Positions 1 to 7,695 of a DNA stretch of 64,000 nt are shown one piece after another. Positions within the stretch are counted from its first letter, which is position 1, and every line of letters begins with the position of its first letter. Origin of the DNA: G965116155 sp965116155 (lineage in GTDB: Bacteria > Bdellovibrionota > Bdellovibrionia > Bdellovibrionales > UBA1609); assembly GCA_965116155.1 (NCBI GenBank), contig OZ220488.1, positions 1,547,224 through 1,611,223 of the forward strand, read 5' to 3'. The notes beneath the pieces were generated by a model. It searched no databases and was not told the origin of the DNA. It saw nothing but the letters and a program-made list of their open reading frames with translations. The position numbers and the translations under genes are program-made.

Positions 1-614
1 AGGCTAATTGGTGTACGGCACAAGAGGCAGATTTTTTGTCACTTCTGGTGCGTGATAAAAAAAGCCTGCTCATTGTGGGTCCTACTAGTACAGGAAAAAC
101 ATCTGTAATGAATGCTCTAATACAAAAAATCCCTCATAACGAAAGGCTGCTCATTATAGAAGATACCGATGAGCTTAGTTGCCCCAACGCAGCCAGTGTC
201 AAGCTGTTAACGCGCACGAGTGGCATGGGGCAGTTGCGAGATTATTTGCAAGACGATCTACTGAAGCAGGCGTTACGGATGCGCCCTGATCGCATTGCTG
301 TAGGAGAGGCAAGAGGTTCGGAGGCTAAAGATTTGCTTATGGCTTTTGCTACAGGGCATAGTGGTGGCTTTTGCACTCTGCATGCTCAAACAGCACACCA
401 GGCTTTGTACAGGCTGGAGATGATGATCCAAATAGGGGCGCCTCAGTGGAGTGTGCAAACTGTGCGTAAACTTATAGGCTTGTGTGTGCCTTATATATTG
501 GTTTTAGAAAACACCAAAGGCAGCCGCAGAATTAAGTCTATAGAGCGGGTGGCGTCTTTAGAGCCTACGGGCTTTTGTTTAGAGCGTATAAATTGCCATG
601 AATACATGAACTAA
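1..614 (+). CDS. VirB11/CpaF/TrbB-type secretion ATPase, 3' part (5' end outside window)
   Basis: This is the C-terminal half of a hexameric type II/IV secretion ATPase, which powers assembly of pili or secretion machines at the inner membrane. The reading frame is open to the left edge (codons from base 3: Ala-Asn-Trp-Cys-Thr-Ala), so the TTG at 36 is not the true start. Visible motifs are Walker A GPTSTGKT, an Asp-box region (LLIIEDTDEL), Walker B-like DRIAVGEARG and the His-box stretch GHSGGFCTLHA. This order is that of CpaF/TrbB/VirB11 proteins rather than PilT or GspE, since no zinc-binding tetracysteine is seen. The stop at 612-614 is followed by a 13-bp tandem copy of the gene end (602-627). 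Whether it belongs to a Tad pilus or a conjugation-like system cannot be told without the upstream genes. Confidence 0.85.
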   Translation, partial: ANWCTAQEADFLSLLVRDKKSLLIVGPTSTGKTSVMNALIQKIPHNERLLIIEDTDELSCPNAASVKLLTRTSGMGQLRDYLQDDLLKQALRMRPDRIAVGEARGSEAKDLLMAFATGHSGGFCTLHAQTAHQALYRLEMMIQIGAPQWSVQTVRKLIGLCVPYILVLENTKGSRRIKSIERVASLEPTGFCLERINCHEYMN

Positions 615-646
615 ATACATGAACTAATTTTTTTGCTGCATCTGCA

Positions 647-918
647 TGGTAGTATAAAAAGCATGCAAAATGAGAGGTTCTCTCTGGGGGGTCCTATAGT
701 GCACGAAATATGTAACTTGTCGCAGGTTTAAGTATTAGCCCTTGTGCACTGAAGTATGTTCTCCGGCTGACTCTGGCGCAAGTTAGGGCGCTAGACAGCT
801 AAAAGGCATCTATGTGCCTGTAAGACATATTGTCAAAGCTCTAATATGGTATGAGAGCTCGCCAGCCGGAAGCCGGAGAACATACTTCAGTCACGATGTG
901 GTAGTATAAAAAGCATGC
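647..918. repeat. Palindromic insert between two 20-bp direct repeats upstream of the TPR gene
   Basis: The 300-base gap 615-914 holds no gene. A 20-base sequence, TGGTAGTATAAAAAGCATGC, occurs at 647-666 and again at 899-918, where its ATG is the start of the next gene. Between the copies lies a long inverted repeat: CTGAAGTATGTTCTCCGGCT at 749-768 is the exact reverse complement of 871-890, extended imperfectly inwards (CTGGCG/CGCCAG). The loop contains GCGCTAGACAGCTA (789-802), which is one end of the TA-flanked repeat family found elsewhere in the window. The right arm plus TCACGA recurs at 15331-15351 inside a broken toxin gene. The direct repeats may be a duplicated target or a duplicated promoter/start region. 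Confidence 0.8.
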
Positions 919-2165
919 GCTGGTACATAGGTTGGGTTAGTGTTGTGCTTTGCTGCGGCATGCCGCATGTGGCGTGGTCTAGCAAAAACACCAAGTCTCC
1001 CCCAGGTCGCTCTAACCAAACTAAAATCGAGGTAGAGCCCGGATTTAGTTTAGAGCGCTCAGGTCCTGTTAGTCAGCAGCCCAATACACAAGCCAACAAG
1101 CACCTCAACAAGCGCCCTGGCCGCGTGCAAAAGCCGCAAAAAACTCCACAGCGGCATATTGCTAGCGTGCAAAAAAGGCGTGCGCTAGAAATAAAGCTCA
1201 AACAAAATCCAGACCATGTGCCCACTCGTGAGGATTTAGCGGACCTCTATTACAAAAGCAAAAACCATAAAAAGGTGGTTGTAGTGTTGGCGCCTTACTC
1301 TAACGAGATTGGTTTTGATAGTGTAATGCTATTGTCGGATTCCTATGCTCAGCTCAAAAAATGGGACGCCAACATTGCACTTTTAGAAAGGCTGATTCAA
1401 AAAACCACCCCCCCGAGGTTTAGACCGTATTTTTTGTTGGCAAAAGCGCTTTTACAAAAAGGCAATCAGGATGAAGCAGCAAAAAACTTAGAGCAAGCCA
1501 CACTTTTGGCGCCGAAGCATTTGCCGAGCTTTAGAATGCTTGTAGAGTTTTACGAGGAGCAAAAAAACTGGTTCGCGCAAAGGAGCCTAATTTTAAACGC
1601 CATGAAGGCCATGGGGCCAAGAGGGGAGTTTTTAAATGCACTATGCTCGGCTCAAACTCAAGCCAAGTTGGTTAAGGAGAGCATTTTAGCCTGTAAAAGG
1701 GCTATTAAAAAAACCCCCTCCTACGAACCCAACTATATAGACTTAGCTTATGGTCTAGCTTATCAGGGCAAAACGGCGCAGGCAGAAAAAGTGCTAACCC
1801 AGGCGGCTAAGAAGTTTAAAGGGTCAGAGTTTATACAGTGGTCGGTGGGGGAGTTTTTTTTCTCTCAAAAAAATTTCATGGTAGCGATAAGGTTTTTAAA
1901 AAACGCCGTACAAAACAAGCCCAACTCGGCGCGTGGGCATTTGGCTTTAGCGATTTCTTTGTTTCAAGGGGCTTTTTACAAAGACGCTCTTAAGCATTAT
2001 ATGCTGGCCTGCAAATATGAGGACTCTGGGCCTCAAAAAAGCCTAGAAGAGTTTCGTACAGCTTTGGCTAAACTTAGTACCTTGAGCCAGACAGACCCCG
2101 AGCTGCTTAGCATGCTAAGTGCATACACCAAGCAAGAAGCGCGTTGTGTAAAGGCTCAACCATAG
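915..2165 (+). CDS. Exported tetratricopeptide-repeat protein
   Basis: A 416-residue protein with an N-terminal signal peptide (about residues 1-22, ending VAWS), a basic Gln/Lys/Pro-rich linker to about residue 90, then TPR-like helical repeats from about 95 to 390 (for example ALLQKGNQDEAAKNLEQATL and AYQGKTAQAEKVLTQAAKKF). TPR proteins act as scaffolds. The next gene starts 16 bases later and begins a gspL-gspM-gspN set, so a role in type II secretion or in periplasmic complex assembly is plausible but inferred. The ATG sits four bases after a TATAAA box (905-910) and no good Shine-Dalgarno sequence is visible, so a very short leader or leaderless mRNA is possible. The alternative is an unrelated lipoprotein-like scaffold. 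Confidence 0.8.
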   Translation: MRWYIGWVSVVLCCGMPHVAWSSKNTKSPPGRSNQTKIEVEPGFSLERSGPVSQQPNTQANKHLNKRPGRVQKPQKTPQRHIASVQKRRALEIKLKQNPDHVPTREDLADLYYKSKNHKKVVVVLAPYSNEIGFDSVMLLSDSYAQLKKWDANIALLERLIQKTTPPRFRPYFLLAKALLQKGNQDEAAKNLEQATLLAPKHLPSFRMLVEFYEEQKNWFAQRSLILNAMKAMGPRGEFLNALCSAQTQAKLVKESILACKRAIKKTPSYEPNYIDLAYGLAYQGKTAQAEKVLTQAAKKFKGSEFIQWSVGEFFFSQKNFMVAIRFLKNAVQNKPNSARGHLALAISLFQGAFYKDALKHYMLACKYEDSGPQKSLEEFRTALAKLSTLSQTDPELLSMLSAYTKQEARCVKAQP

Positions 2166-2181
2166 GCTAAACTGGCCTTGT

Positions 2182-3774
2182 ATGTTGAGCGTGGGTGTAG
2201 ATATTGGCAGCTATAGCATTAAGCTTGTTGCAGCCAAAATGGCGGGCACGCGTTATGAGGTGGTGCGCGCAGAGGAGTTTAGGTTTTCTACCAAACCCAA
2301 TGCCGACATTAGTCTGGAGACTTTAGAGCACTTAAAGCATATTGTGTCGCTTTTTAACACCGGGCAGGCGCGGTTTGTGTTGGCTTTGCCTGATCGGCAC
2401 GTGTGCACGAGGTCGATTTTTTTTCCGTTTAAAGAAAAGCACAAAATTTTAAAAACCCTGGCTTTTGAGCTAGAGGATAAAATTCCGTTTTCTATGCATA
2501 ACTCTGTGTGCGATGTGCAAATGGGTCGCCCCATGTTGGGCGGAGTGCAAACTTTGGGTGTGGCGGCTTTAAAAGACAAAATCGGCGGTTATTTAGAGAC
2601 CCTTAAAACTTCAGGCCTGCAGCCTTATGTATTGGGGGTAGAGAGCTTGGCATTTGCGAATGTGTTTTTGTTGTCGCAAAAAAATGCAAAAGCAGAAAGG
2701 TCAAAATACTGTGATGTGTTGTTAGACTTTGGGCACCAAAGCACTAAGGTGGTTTTGGTATCGGGCCAGTATATTTTAGATGTGGGCAGTGTGGATTGGG
2801 GCATGCACAATGTTATTGAAGCCATCGCGCACAAGTACAGCTTAGGTTATTTAGAGGCCTTAGGGGGAGTGCGCAGCAAGGGGCTTAAGGTTTTGTTAGA
2901 TTACAAAGATGCCTCAAGGCGCGATACGGCGTTGTCTCAGGTGGTAAAAAAGGCTTTTGGGCCTTTCTTAAGAGAGTTGATGCTGCTTTTAACAGAGTGT
3001 CAAAGCGAGCATTCTGTGCAGTGTGGTCGTGTGCTGTGTAGTGGTTGGGGTGCGCGCATAGAGAACGTGGCAGGTTTAATAACCCAAGGGATCAATATGC
3101 CAGTGCATGTTTTTGATGAAACCGGCACAGGAGTGCGGGGTGACTGGTCGTTAAAGGAGCATCCGTCTTATCTTGGGGCCTTGGGTTTAGCGCTTGAGGG
3201 GTTTAAGCGCTCAAGCACTCGGGGGCCGAACTTTTTAAAAGGTGCTTTTAAGCCTTCGGGTCAGGATATAGGGGCGATGTTTAAGCGTTGGCGTGTGGGT
3301 TTGTCATCGGCTGTAGCGCTGTATTGTTTGGCTTGTGTGTGGGGCGTTTGGAGCGCATCACTGGGTCAAAGGCTATCCGATGATACCTATGCAGCTTTAA
3401 CAAAGCATGCAGTAAGCATTACGGGCTTGCCACGCAGTCAGGTTAAAGTGCCTACTATTCAAAGTTATATAGACTCTGCAGATGCGCGCAAAAAATTCTA
3501 TGCTTCTTATGAGAGTTGGCAAAAGGCTCCTTCGGCGCTGCATGTGTTAGCACGTTTAAGTGAGCTTATGCCGAAGACATCTTTGGTTGTGCAAAAGTTT
3601 TTATTTGAGCCGTCGGTTTTAAAAATCGCAGGCCAAGGAGAGCCGACGGATGTGCGTGCTTTGCGAGAGGGGCTTAAAAACTTGGGCTTATCTGTTGAGG
3701 TAAACGACTTAGCTGCAGGCGAGCGGCCTGAGGGTGCGGGTTTTGGTTTTGAGGTGCAGATAAAAAGCTTGTAG
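2182..3774 (+). CDS. gspL: GspL-like type II secretion protein with PilM/actin-like domain
   Basis: A 530-residue protein. Residues 1 to about 350 form an actin-like (PilM/GspL) fold: it opens with VGVDIGSYSIKLVAA, the phosphate-1 motif, and has a second phosphate motif around DVLLDFGHQSTKVVLV. One membrane helix follows at about 370-390 (SSAVALYCLACVWGVW), then a periplasmic region ending in a ferredoxin-like ring-building segment. This matches the bitopic GspL platform protein, which joins the GspE ATPase to the inner-membrane platform. The stop codon touches the start of the following gspM-like gene, and gspN follows, which supports GspL rather than a free PilM. Translation start ATG 2182 lies 16 bases after the TPR gene, so the genes are probably co-transcribed. 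Confidence 0.8.
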   Translation: MLSVGVDIGSYSIKLVAAKMAGTRYEVVRAEEFRFSTKPNADISLETLEHLKHIVSLFNTGQARFVLALPDRHVCTRSIFFPFKEKHKILKTLAFELEDKIPFSMHNSVCDVQMGRPMLGGVQTLGVAALKDKIGGYLETLKTSGLQPYVLGVESLAFANVFLLSQKNAKAERSKYCDVLLDFGHQSTKVVLVSGQYILDVGSVDWGMHNVIEAIAHKYSLGYLEALGGVRSKGLKVLLDYKDASRRDTALSQVVKKAFGPFLRELMLLLTECQSEHSVQCGRVLCSGWGARIENVAGLITQGINMPVHVFDETGTGVRGDWSLKEHPSYLGALGLALEGFKRSSTRGPNFLKGAFKPSGQDIGAMFKRWRVGLSSAVALYCLACVWGVWSASLGQRLSDDTYAALTKHAVSITGLPRSQVKVPTIQSYIDSADARKKFYASYESWQKAPSALHVLARLSELMPKTSLVVQKFLFEPSVLKIAGQGEPTDVRALREGLKNLGLSVEVNDLAAGERPEGAGFGFEVQIKSL

Positions 3775-4548
3775 GTGGGTGTGCAGGATATTGTAGATAG
3801 ATTAAGGGAGCTTGTTAAGCAGCTACTGTTTAGGTTGCAAGAGAGTGCTTTATACTCTCAGGTGGAGGAGAGATTTTTTGCTCTTTCTCTTAGAGGGCAA
3901 CGACTAGTGGTGTGGGGTCTGGCTGTGACACTGCTTTTAGTGGTGGGCAGCGTGCCGTATGCGTTTTACCAGGATGCGCGTGCACGTTTTACAGTGGTGC
4001 AGCAGGATCGGCAGCTTTTGAACCATCTGTTTAAGGCAGCTCAGGTGCCCTCGGCCTTTAGTGTGCCGCAGTTTGGGGCAGGGGAGCTTGTGGAGCGTAT
4101 TAGTGCATTGTTGCAAACGGAGCTGCTAGCGCCTCAGCAGGTGCAGGGGGTGGGGGTTGCGCAAGGTCGGTCGCCGCGCTTGCAGGGCGTGTCGGTTGTG
4201 GCGCAAGAGGTAGTAGAGCTAAAGCTGGCGGGGTTAAATGTGTCGCAGGTGGTAAAATTAGCAGAGCAAGTGGAGTCTTTGAGTCCGAGTGTGAAGCTAG
4301 CGGGTTTGCATATGGAGCCTTCGGCTTTAACAGAAGCCCAAGGCAGTGCTGGGTATTTTGATGTGGTGTTTCACTTTGCTGCTGCTAAGTTTCCTGAGAC
4401 AAAGCCGCTTGCGCAGGCAGTAGCAGAAGGTGCAACGCAGCCTGCTGCTCCCTCTGGTGCGCCGGGGGGTGATGCAGGTGCGCCGGCCACGCCTCCTGCT
4501 GTTCCTGAAGCTCCTTCGGCTGATGCGCCCGACACAGGAGGCGTCTAA
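3775..4548 (+). CDS. gspM: GspM-like type II secretion inner-membrane protein
   Basis: A 257-residue bitopic protein. It has a short cytoplasmic part, one membrane helix at about residues 42-62 (VVWGLAVTLLLVVGSVPYAF), a coiled and ring-building periplasmic domain to about 205, and an Ala/Pro/Gly-rich tail. That architecture, the size and its position directly after gspL fit GspM, the partner of GspL in the type II secretion platform. GspM sequences are weakly conserved, so the call rests mostly on topology and context. It starts with GTG directly after the gspL stop, and its last base overlaps the gspN start codon by one base, indicating translational coupling. The low-complexity tail (AAPSGAPGGDAGAPATPPA) is unusual. 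Confidence 0.72.
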   Translation: MGVQDIVDRLRELVKQLLFRLQESALYSQVEERFFALSLRGQRLVVWGLAVTLLLVVGSVPYAFYQDARARFTVVQQDRQLLNHLFKAAQVPSAFSVPQFGAGELVERISALLQTELLAPQQVQGVGVAQGRSPRLQGVSVVAQEVVELKLAGLNVSQVVKLAEQVESLSPSVKLAGLHMEPSALTEAQGSAGYFDVVFHFAAAKFPETKPLAQAVAEGATQPAAPSGAPGGDAGAPATPPAVPEAPSADAPDTGGV

Positions 4549-5492
4549 TGGGTCTTATAAGGGGCTTGGCACGGTTTTTAACTTTGATTTTAAAGTCCCA
4601 CAAAAGGCATGTGTTTTTGTGGGTGGTGGTGTTTTTTGGTTTTGTGGTGCTGCTTTTCCCGTACCAAGAGGCTTTGGAGTATGGGGCGGGTTTGGTGTCT
4701 CGTGCTACTAATCAAAAGTTACATATGAATTTTGAGCAAGCAGGGCTTAGTTTTTACCCTTTGGGGTTGAAGCTTACTAAGGTGAGTGTAAAAAGTCCTT
4801 TAAGGCCGGGGGCGCTAGAGGCTGAGAGCCTTGTATTGGTGCCGGTGTGGCGCGAGTGGGCTTTGCTTAAAATGGCTCTTGGGCTTAAGCTGAGCAAAGT
4901 GTTTGGTGATGGCGAAATGGACATTATGTTAAGCCTGGGTCGGGGTTTAAGTGGTGAAAAAGGTCTAAAGCTGCGAGCTAAGGATGTAGATGTAGAGCCT
5001 TTGTGCATGCTTTTAGCTTGTCCCGTTGTGTTGAGGGGTAAGTTGGGTGTGGATGTGGGCGCCCAGGTGGATATGGAGGATTGGGCTCAGTCTCAAATAA
5101 GTTTGCGTGCTAAGGCGCAGCCTTTGGGAATGGCGTCTGGTAGCTTGGCAGGTTTTAGGTTGCCAGGCTTGGAGTTTAAGACGGCGCAACTGGGCGTGGT
5201 GTTTAAGGAGAGCAGGTTAGACATGAGCGAATTGGCTTTGGGTGAACCTGCGGATCCTTTGGCTGTAGAGGCGAGGGCGCGGGTGGCTTTGAGCGACAAG
5301 CCTCAGTGGAGCGTGGGTAAGTACACGGTGGACATGAAAATCAAGGCCAAGCACTCTATAAAAGAGGAGCCTTTTATTCAGCTGGTACTGAGTTTTGTGG
5401 ATCAGTTTAAGACTCCTCAAAGTGGCCAAGACAGTTACGCCTTCAAAATGACCGGCACCGGCCTGAGTAACCCGCCCCAGCTAGCACCTTAG
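4548..5492 (+). CDS. gspN: GspN-type type II secretion protein
   Basis: A 314-residue protein with an N-terminal membrane helix (about 19-38, VFLWVVVFFGFVVLLFPYQE) and a beta-rich periplasmic domain resembling the GspN family of delta-proteobacteria. That family shows the pattern of an early LSFYPLGLKLTKVSV segment and a closing GTGLSNPPQL strand, as in AsmA-like proteins. GspN accompanies GspL/GspM in these lineages; its exact role in the secreton is not settled. It overlaps the preceding gene by one base (ATG at 4548). Directly after its stop begins the decayed peptidase M3 sequence, with no spacer, which suggests a deletion brought the two together. Confidence 0.78.
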   Translation: MGLIRGLARFLTLILKSHKRHVFLWVVVFFGFVVLLFPYQEALEYGAGLVSRATNQKLHMNFEQAGLSFYPLGLKLTKVSVKSPLRPGALEAESLVLVPVWREWALLKMALGLKLSKVFGDGEMDIMLSLGRGLSGEKGLKLRAKDVDVEPLCMLLACPVVLRGKLGVDVGAQVDMEDWAQSQISLRAKAQPLGMASGSLAGFRLPGLEFKTAQLGVVFKESRLDMSELALGEPADPLAVEARARVALSDKPQWSVGKYTVDMKIKAKHSIKEEPFIQLVLSFVDQFKTPQSGQDSYAFKMTGTGLSNPPQLAP

Positions 5493-6141
5493 CTGTTCAA
5501 ATACCGCTCTAGCTTTCTTAATGAGACGTATAGCAGGTTTTTAAAAAACGGCGCGGGTCTTAGTGCAAAAAATCAAGAGCGTTTTCGTGCCATTTCGGAA
5601 AAATTAGGTGCTTTAAGTATTCAGTTTAACGACAACCTTAGGCGAAGTACTGCGGACTTTAAGTTATATTTGAGCGAGGATGAGATATCAGGGTTGCCTG
5701 AGGATTTAAAAGCCGTCGCCTGCAAAAAGGCTCAAGCTGCAGGCGGTAAAAATCAATACGTGATTGGCATAGACTATTCGGATTATCTACAAGCCATGAA
5801 GTACTTAGATAGTTCTGAAGCTCGGCGTAAGCTATGGGACGCCAAGGGCAAGGTGGTGACCTCCCCTTAAAAATCATAGTGTGTCTTTAAGTATGGGGCA
5901 TATATTTTACAGTGGATACGATGCGGTTTTATACAGTTACCTTTGGTCTGAGATGTTGGTGGCGGGTGCTTGGCCGGTGTTTGAGCGGGGTGGTTTTTTG
6001 TCACACAAAATGGGGCGCCGGTTTGAGGAGTGTATTTTATCTAAAGGCAACACTCAGGATGCGGAGGTTTTGTTTGCGGATTTTTGCCCACACCAACCTA
6101 CTGCCCAAGACCTAATCCAATTTTGGGGATTTAAAGACTAG
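5493..6141 (+). pseudogene. Peptidase family M3 (oligopeptidase) relic with the catalytic core deleted
   Basis: Two fragments of an M3 metallopeptidase remain. From 5493 to 5870 an open frame reads LFKYRSSFLNETYSRFLKNG onwards, through NGAGLSAKNQERFRAISEKL and LSEDEISGLPEDL to YLQAMKYLDSSEARRKLWD, which is the typical helical region of M3 enzymes. From 5881 to 6141, in another frame, comes the M3 C-terminus (GHIFYSGYDAVLYSYLWSEM and GRRFEECILSKGNTQD). Roughly 300 or more residues in between, including the HExxH zinc site, are missing, as is the N-terminus. The first fragment begins right at the gspN stop. The gene is therefore a deletion pseudogene and not two small genes, although the ATG at 5881 would permit translation of an 86-residue piece. 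Confidence 0.9.
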
Positions 6142-6236
6142 CCACAACACCTTGAGGCTTTCGCTCGCCTCCTCGATATGCCCTTCGGGCACCATCGCAG
6201 AGCCAGCGCTCGGAGCTCAAGGTATTTTGGCCTGCC
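6142..6236. repeat. Imperfect hairpin between convergent genes
   Basis: The gap between the M3 relic and rpoZ holds a palindromic segment with arms around CACCTTGAG (6148-6156) and CTCAAGGT (6218-6225), plus two internal GC-rich hairpins (GCCCTTCGGGC near 6179). It resembles the palindromic repeats elsewhere in the window but lacks their conserved ends. It could serve as a terminator for the convergent transcripts, though no T-run follows. Confidence 0.6.
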
Positions 6237-6237
6237 T

Positions 6238-6480
6238 TTAACGATTTAAATATTTTTCTAGCTGCTGCTGGGGGGTGGGGCCTTGGGGGTCGTGCTCAAA
6301 GCCCACCGTGCCCCCTGCGACCTCTCGCAGGGCGTTTACGACGCTCATGTTGCCGCTTTCTTGCACAGAGGTGAGCGCTGCACCCTTGATCAGCTGCTTG
6401 GCTCGCTTAGAAACCAACACCACCAGCGAGAACCTGTTGGGGACTTTTTCTAGACAATCTTCTACCGTTACCCGTGCCAT
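6238..6480 (-). CDS. rpoZ: RNA polymerase omega subunit
   Basis: An 80-residue protein starting [20 protein letters not shown], the signature of the omega subunit, followed by the RAKQLIKGA helix and the conserved [10 protein letters not shown] segment. Omega assists folding and assembly of the beta-prime subunit of RNA polymerase and binds ppGpp in many proteobacteria. The length is normal for the family. It is the most downstream gene of a minus-strand cluster with grxD, but the 85-base gap to grxD leaves room for a separate promoter. The usual neighbours gmk and spoT are not present here. Confidence 0.95.
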   Translation of the reverse strand: MARVTVEDCLEKVPNRFSLVVLVSKRAKQLIKGAALTSVQESGNMSVVNALREVAGGTVGFEHDPQGPTPQQQLEKYLNR

Positions 6481-6565
6481 GCTCTACAGCAGCTCCTTTA
6501 TAGTACCCCAATCGCAATGCGCAGCAAGCCCAGGGGGCTCCGCAAGCTCCTAGGGGACCCACAGA

Positions 6566-6892
6566 CTATGCCTGAGGCGCACTTTTTGTCAACAGGCTTT
6601 GCAACTCACCGGCTTTATACATCTCCATCATAATATCACACCCCCCTACAAATTCGCCCTTTATGTAGAGCTGGGGTATGGTGGGCCACTGGCTGAAGTC
6701 CTTAATGCCCTGGCGGATTTCGTTGTCCTCCAGCACATCTATGCCCTTAAAGTTGGCCTGGAGCTCTTTTAGCACTTCTACCGCTCGGGCCGAAAATCCA
6801 CACTGAGGGAAACTGGGACTCCCTTTCATAAACAGCACCACCGGTTGTGATTGCAGCAAATGCTCTATGCGTTCTTTTATTTGTGTTTGCAT
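6566..6892 (-). CDS. grxD: Monothiol glutaredoxin (Grx4 type)
   Basis: A 108-residue glutaredoxin with the single-cysteine CGFS active site (FPQCGFSARAVE, about residues 28-39), the cis-Pro segment WPTIPQLYI and the glutathione-binding GGCDIMMEM motif. CGFS glutaredoxins bind and hand over [2Fe-2S] clusters together with glutathione and BolA proteins in the cytosol. Full length, with no sign of a fused domain. Its start ATG at 6892 lies 53 bases from the stop of the upstream esterase gene, so the two may share a transcript. Confidence 0.95.
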   Translation of the reverse strand: MQTQIKERIEHLLQSQPVVLFMKGSPSFPQCGFSARAVEVLKELQANFKGIDVLEDNEIRQGIKDFSQWPTIPQLYIKGEFVGGCDIMMEMYKAGELQSLLTKSAPQA

Positions 6893-6945
6893 ATCTTTAG
6901 GCTCCTTTGCTCTTTGGCTCCTTAAGGATTGTTTTTCGCTAAAAA

Positions 6946-7695
6946 CTAAAAAAACTCTTTTAACCCTTTTAATACCTTGGGGCTTAGCTCGTGCCCTCCC
7001 TCAAAGGGAACAAACTCCACCGATAGGACTTTTTGTTCTAAAAGGCTCTTAAGTTTAAGGGCGAGCTCAAAATCTAAAACCTCATCCCCTTTGCCATGCG
7101 ACAAAAACACTCTAACACCCTTAAGACGGTTCAGGTTCTTTTGCCACAGTGTACGACAGATTAGGGTGCCAGAACAAAGCGCCAAGCCATCTAGCGGCAA
7201 ATGCGCAAAATGCATTAGCGCCATATGCACTGACAAAATTGCCCCCTGGCTAAAGCCTCCCAGTACAAAGCGAGGCGGAGCGTCGGCGCGCGCAAACAAA
7301 GCCGCCAAAGCCTCTGACACCTGCTTGCAACTTTGGTCTAAGCCCTCAGGGTGCATGTGCTCTATTTTGCTTAAAAGCTCTGCCCGGGGCATGGTTTCAA
7401 ACTCGCGAATACTAAACGGGTACCAGGCTCTGCCATACAAAGCCCCTCCCAAAGGGACCTTATAAGGCCCGTTTAAAAACATCCAGCTGCCGGGTTTGTT
7501 TTCAAAATGCCTCGCAAAAAAACTCAAATCACGGTAGTTGGCTCCATAGCCATGGAAAATCACGCGCACCACCACGGGCCCTGTGCTAGCAGCGGCCCAC
7601 TCGTGCAAAGGCAAAGCGGGGTGCAAAAGGCAATCCATCCCACAGAGGGTGTCTTTGTACAAAAAATCACGCACCAAAGTGCTCTTCTTGTTCAT
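6946..7695 (-). CDS. Carboxylesterase/phospholipase family alpha/beta hydrolase
   Basis: A 249-residue hydrolase of the abhydrolase_2 family (YpfH/EstB-like). The oxyanion region is VIFHGYGAN, the nucleophile elbow is GGFSQG (Ser at about residue 150), and the acid and base are supplied by GDEVLDF and GGHEL near the C-terminus. Family members cleave short-chain esters or lysophospholipids in the cytosol; no signal peptide is visible. The first 29 bases overlap the end of the HAD-nucleotidase gene upstream, so translational coupling is likely. A downstream start is possible, but the residues before VVVRVIFHG do not resemble a conserved domain either way. Confidence 0.85.
   Translation of the reverse strand: MNKKSTLVRDFLYKDTLCGMDCLLHPALPLHEWAAASTGPVVVRVIFHGYGANYRDLSFFARHFENKPGSWMFLNGPYKVPLGGALYGRAWYPFSIREFETMPRAELLSKIEHMHPEGLDQSCKQVSEALAALFARADAPPRFVLGGFSQGAILSVHMALMHFAHLPLDGLALCSGTLICRTLWQKNLNRLKGVRVFLSHGKGDEVLDFELALKLKSLLEQKVLSVEFVPFEGGHELSPKVLKGLKEFF

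Noticed and set aside
36..614. Complete small ATPase starting at TTG 36
   Set aside because: The frame is open upstream to the window edge and the N-terminal domain required by this family is missing, so the gene is cut by the window.
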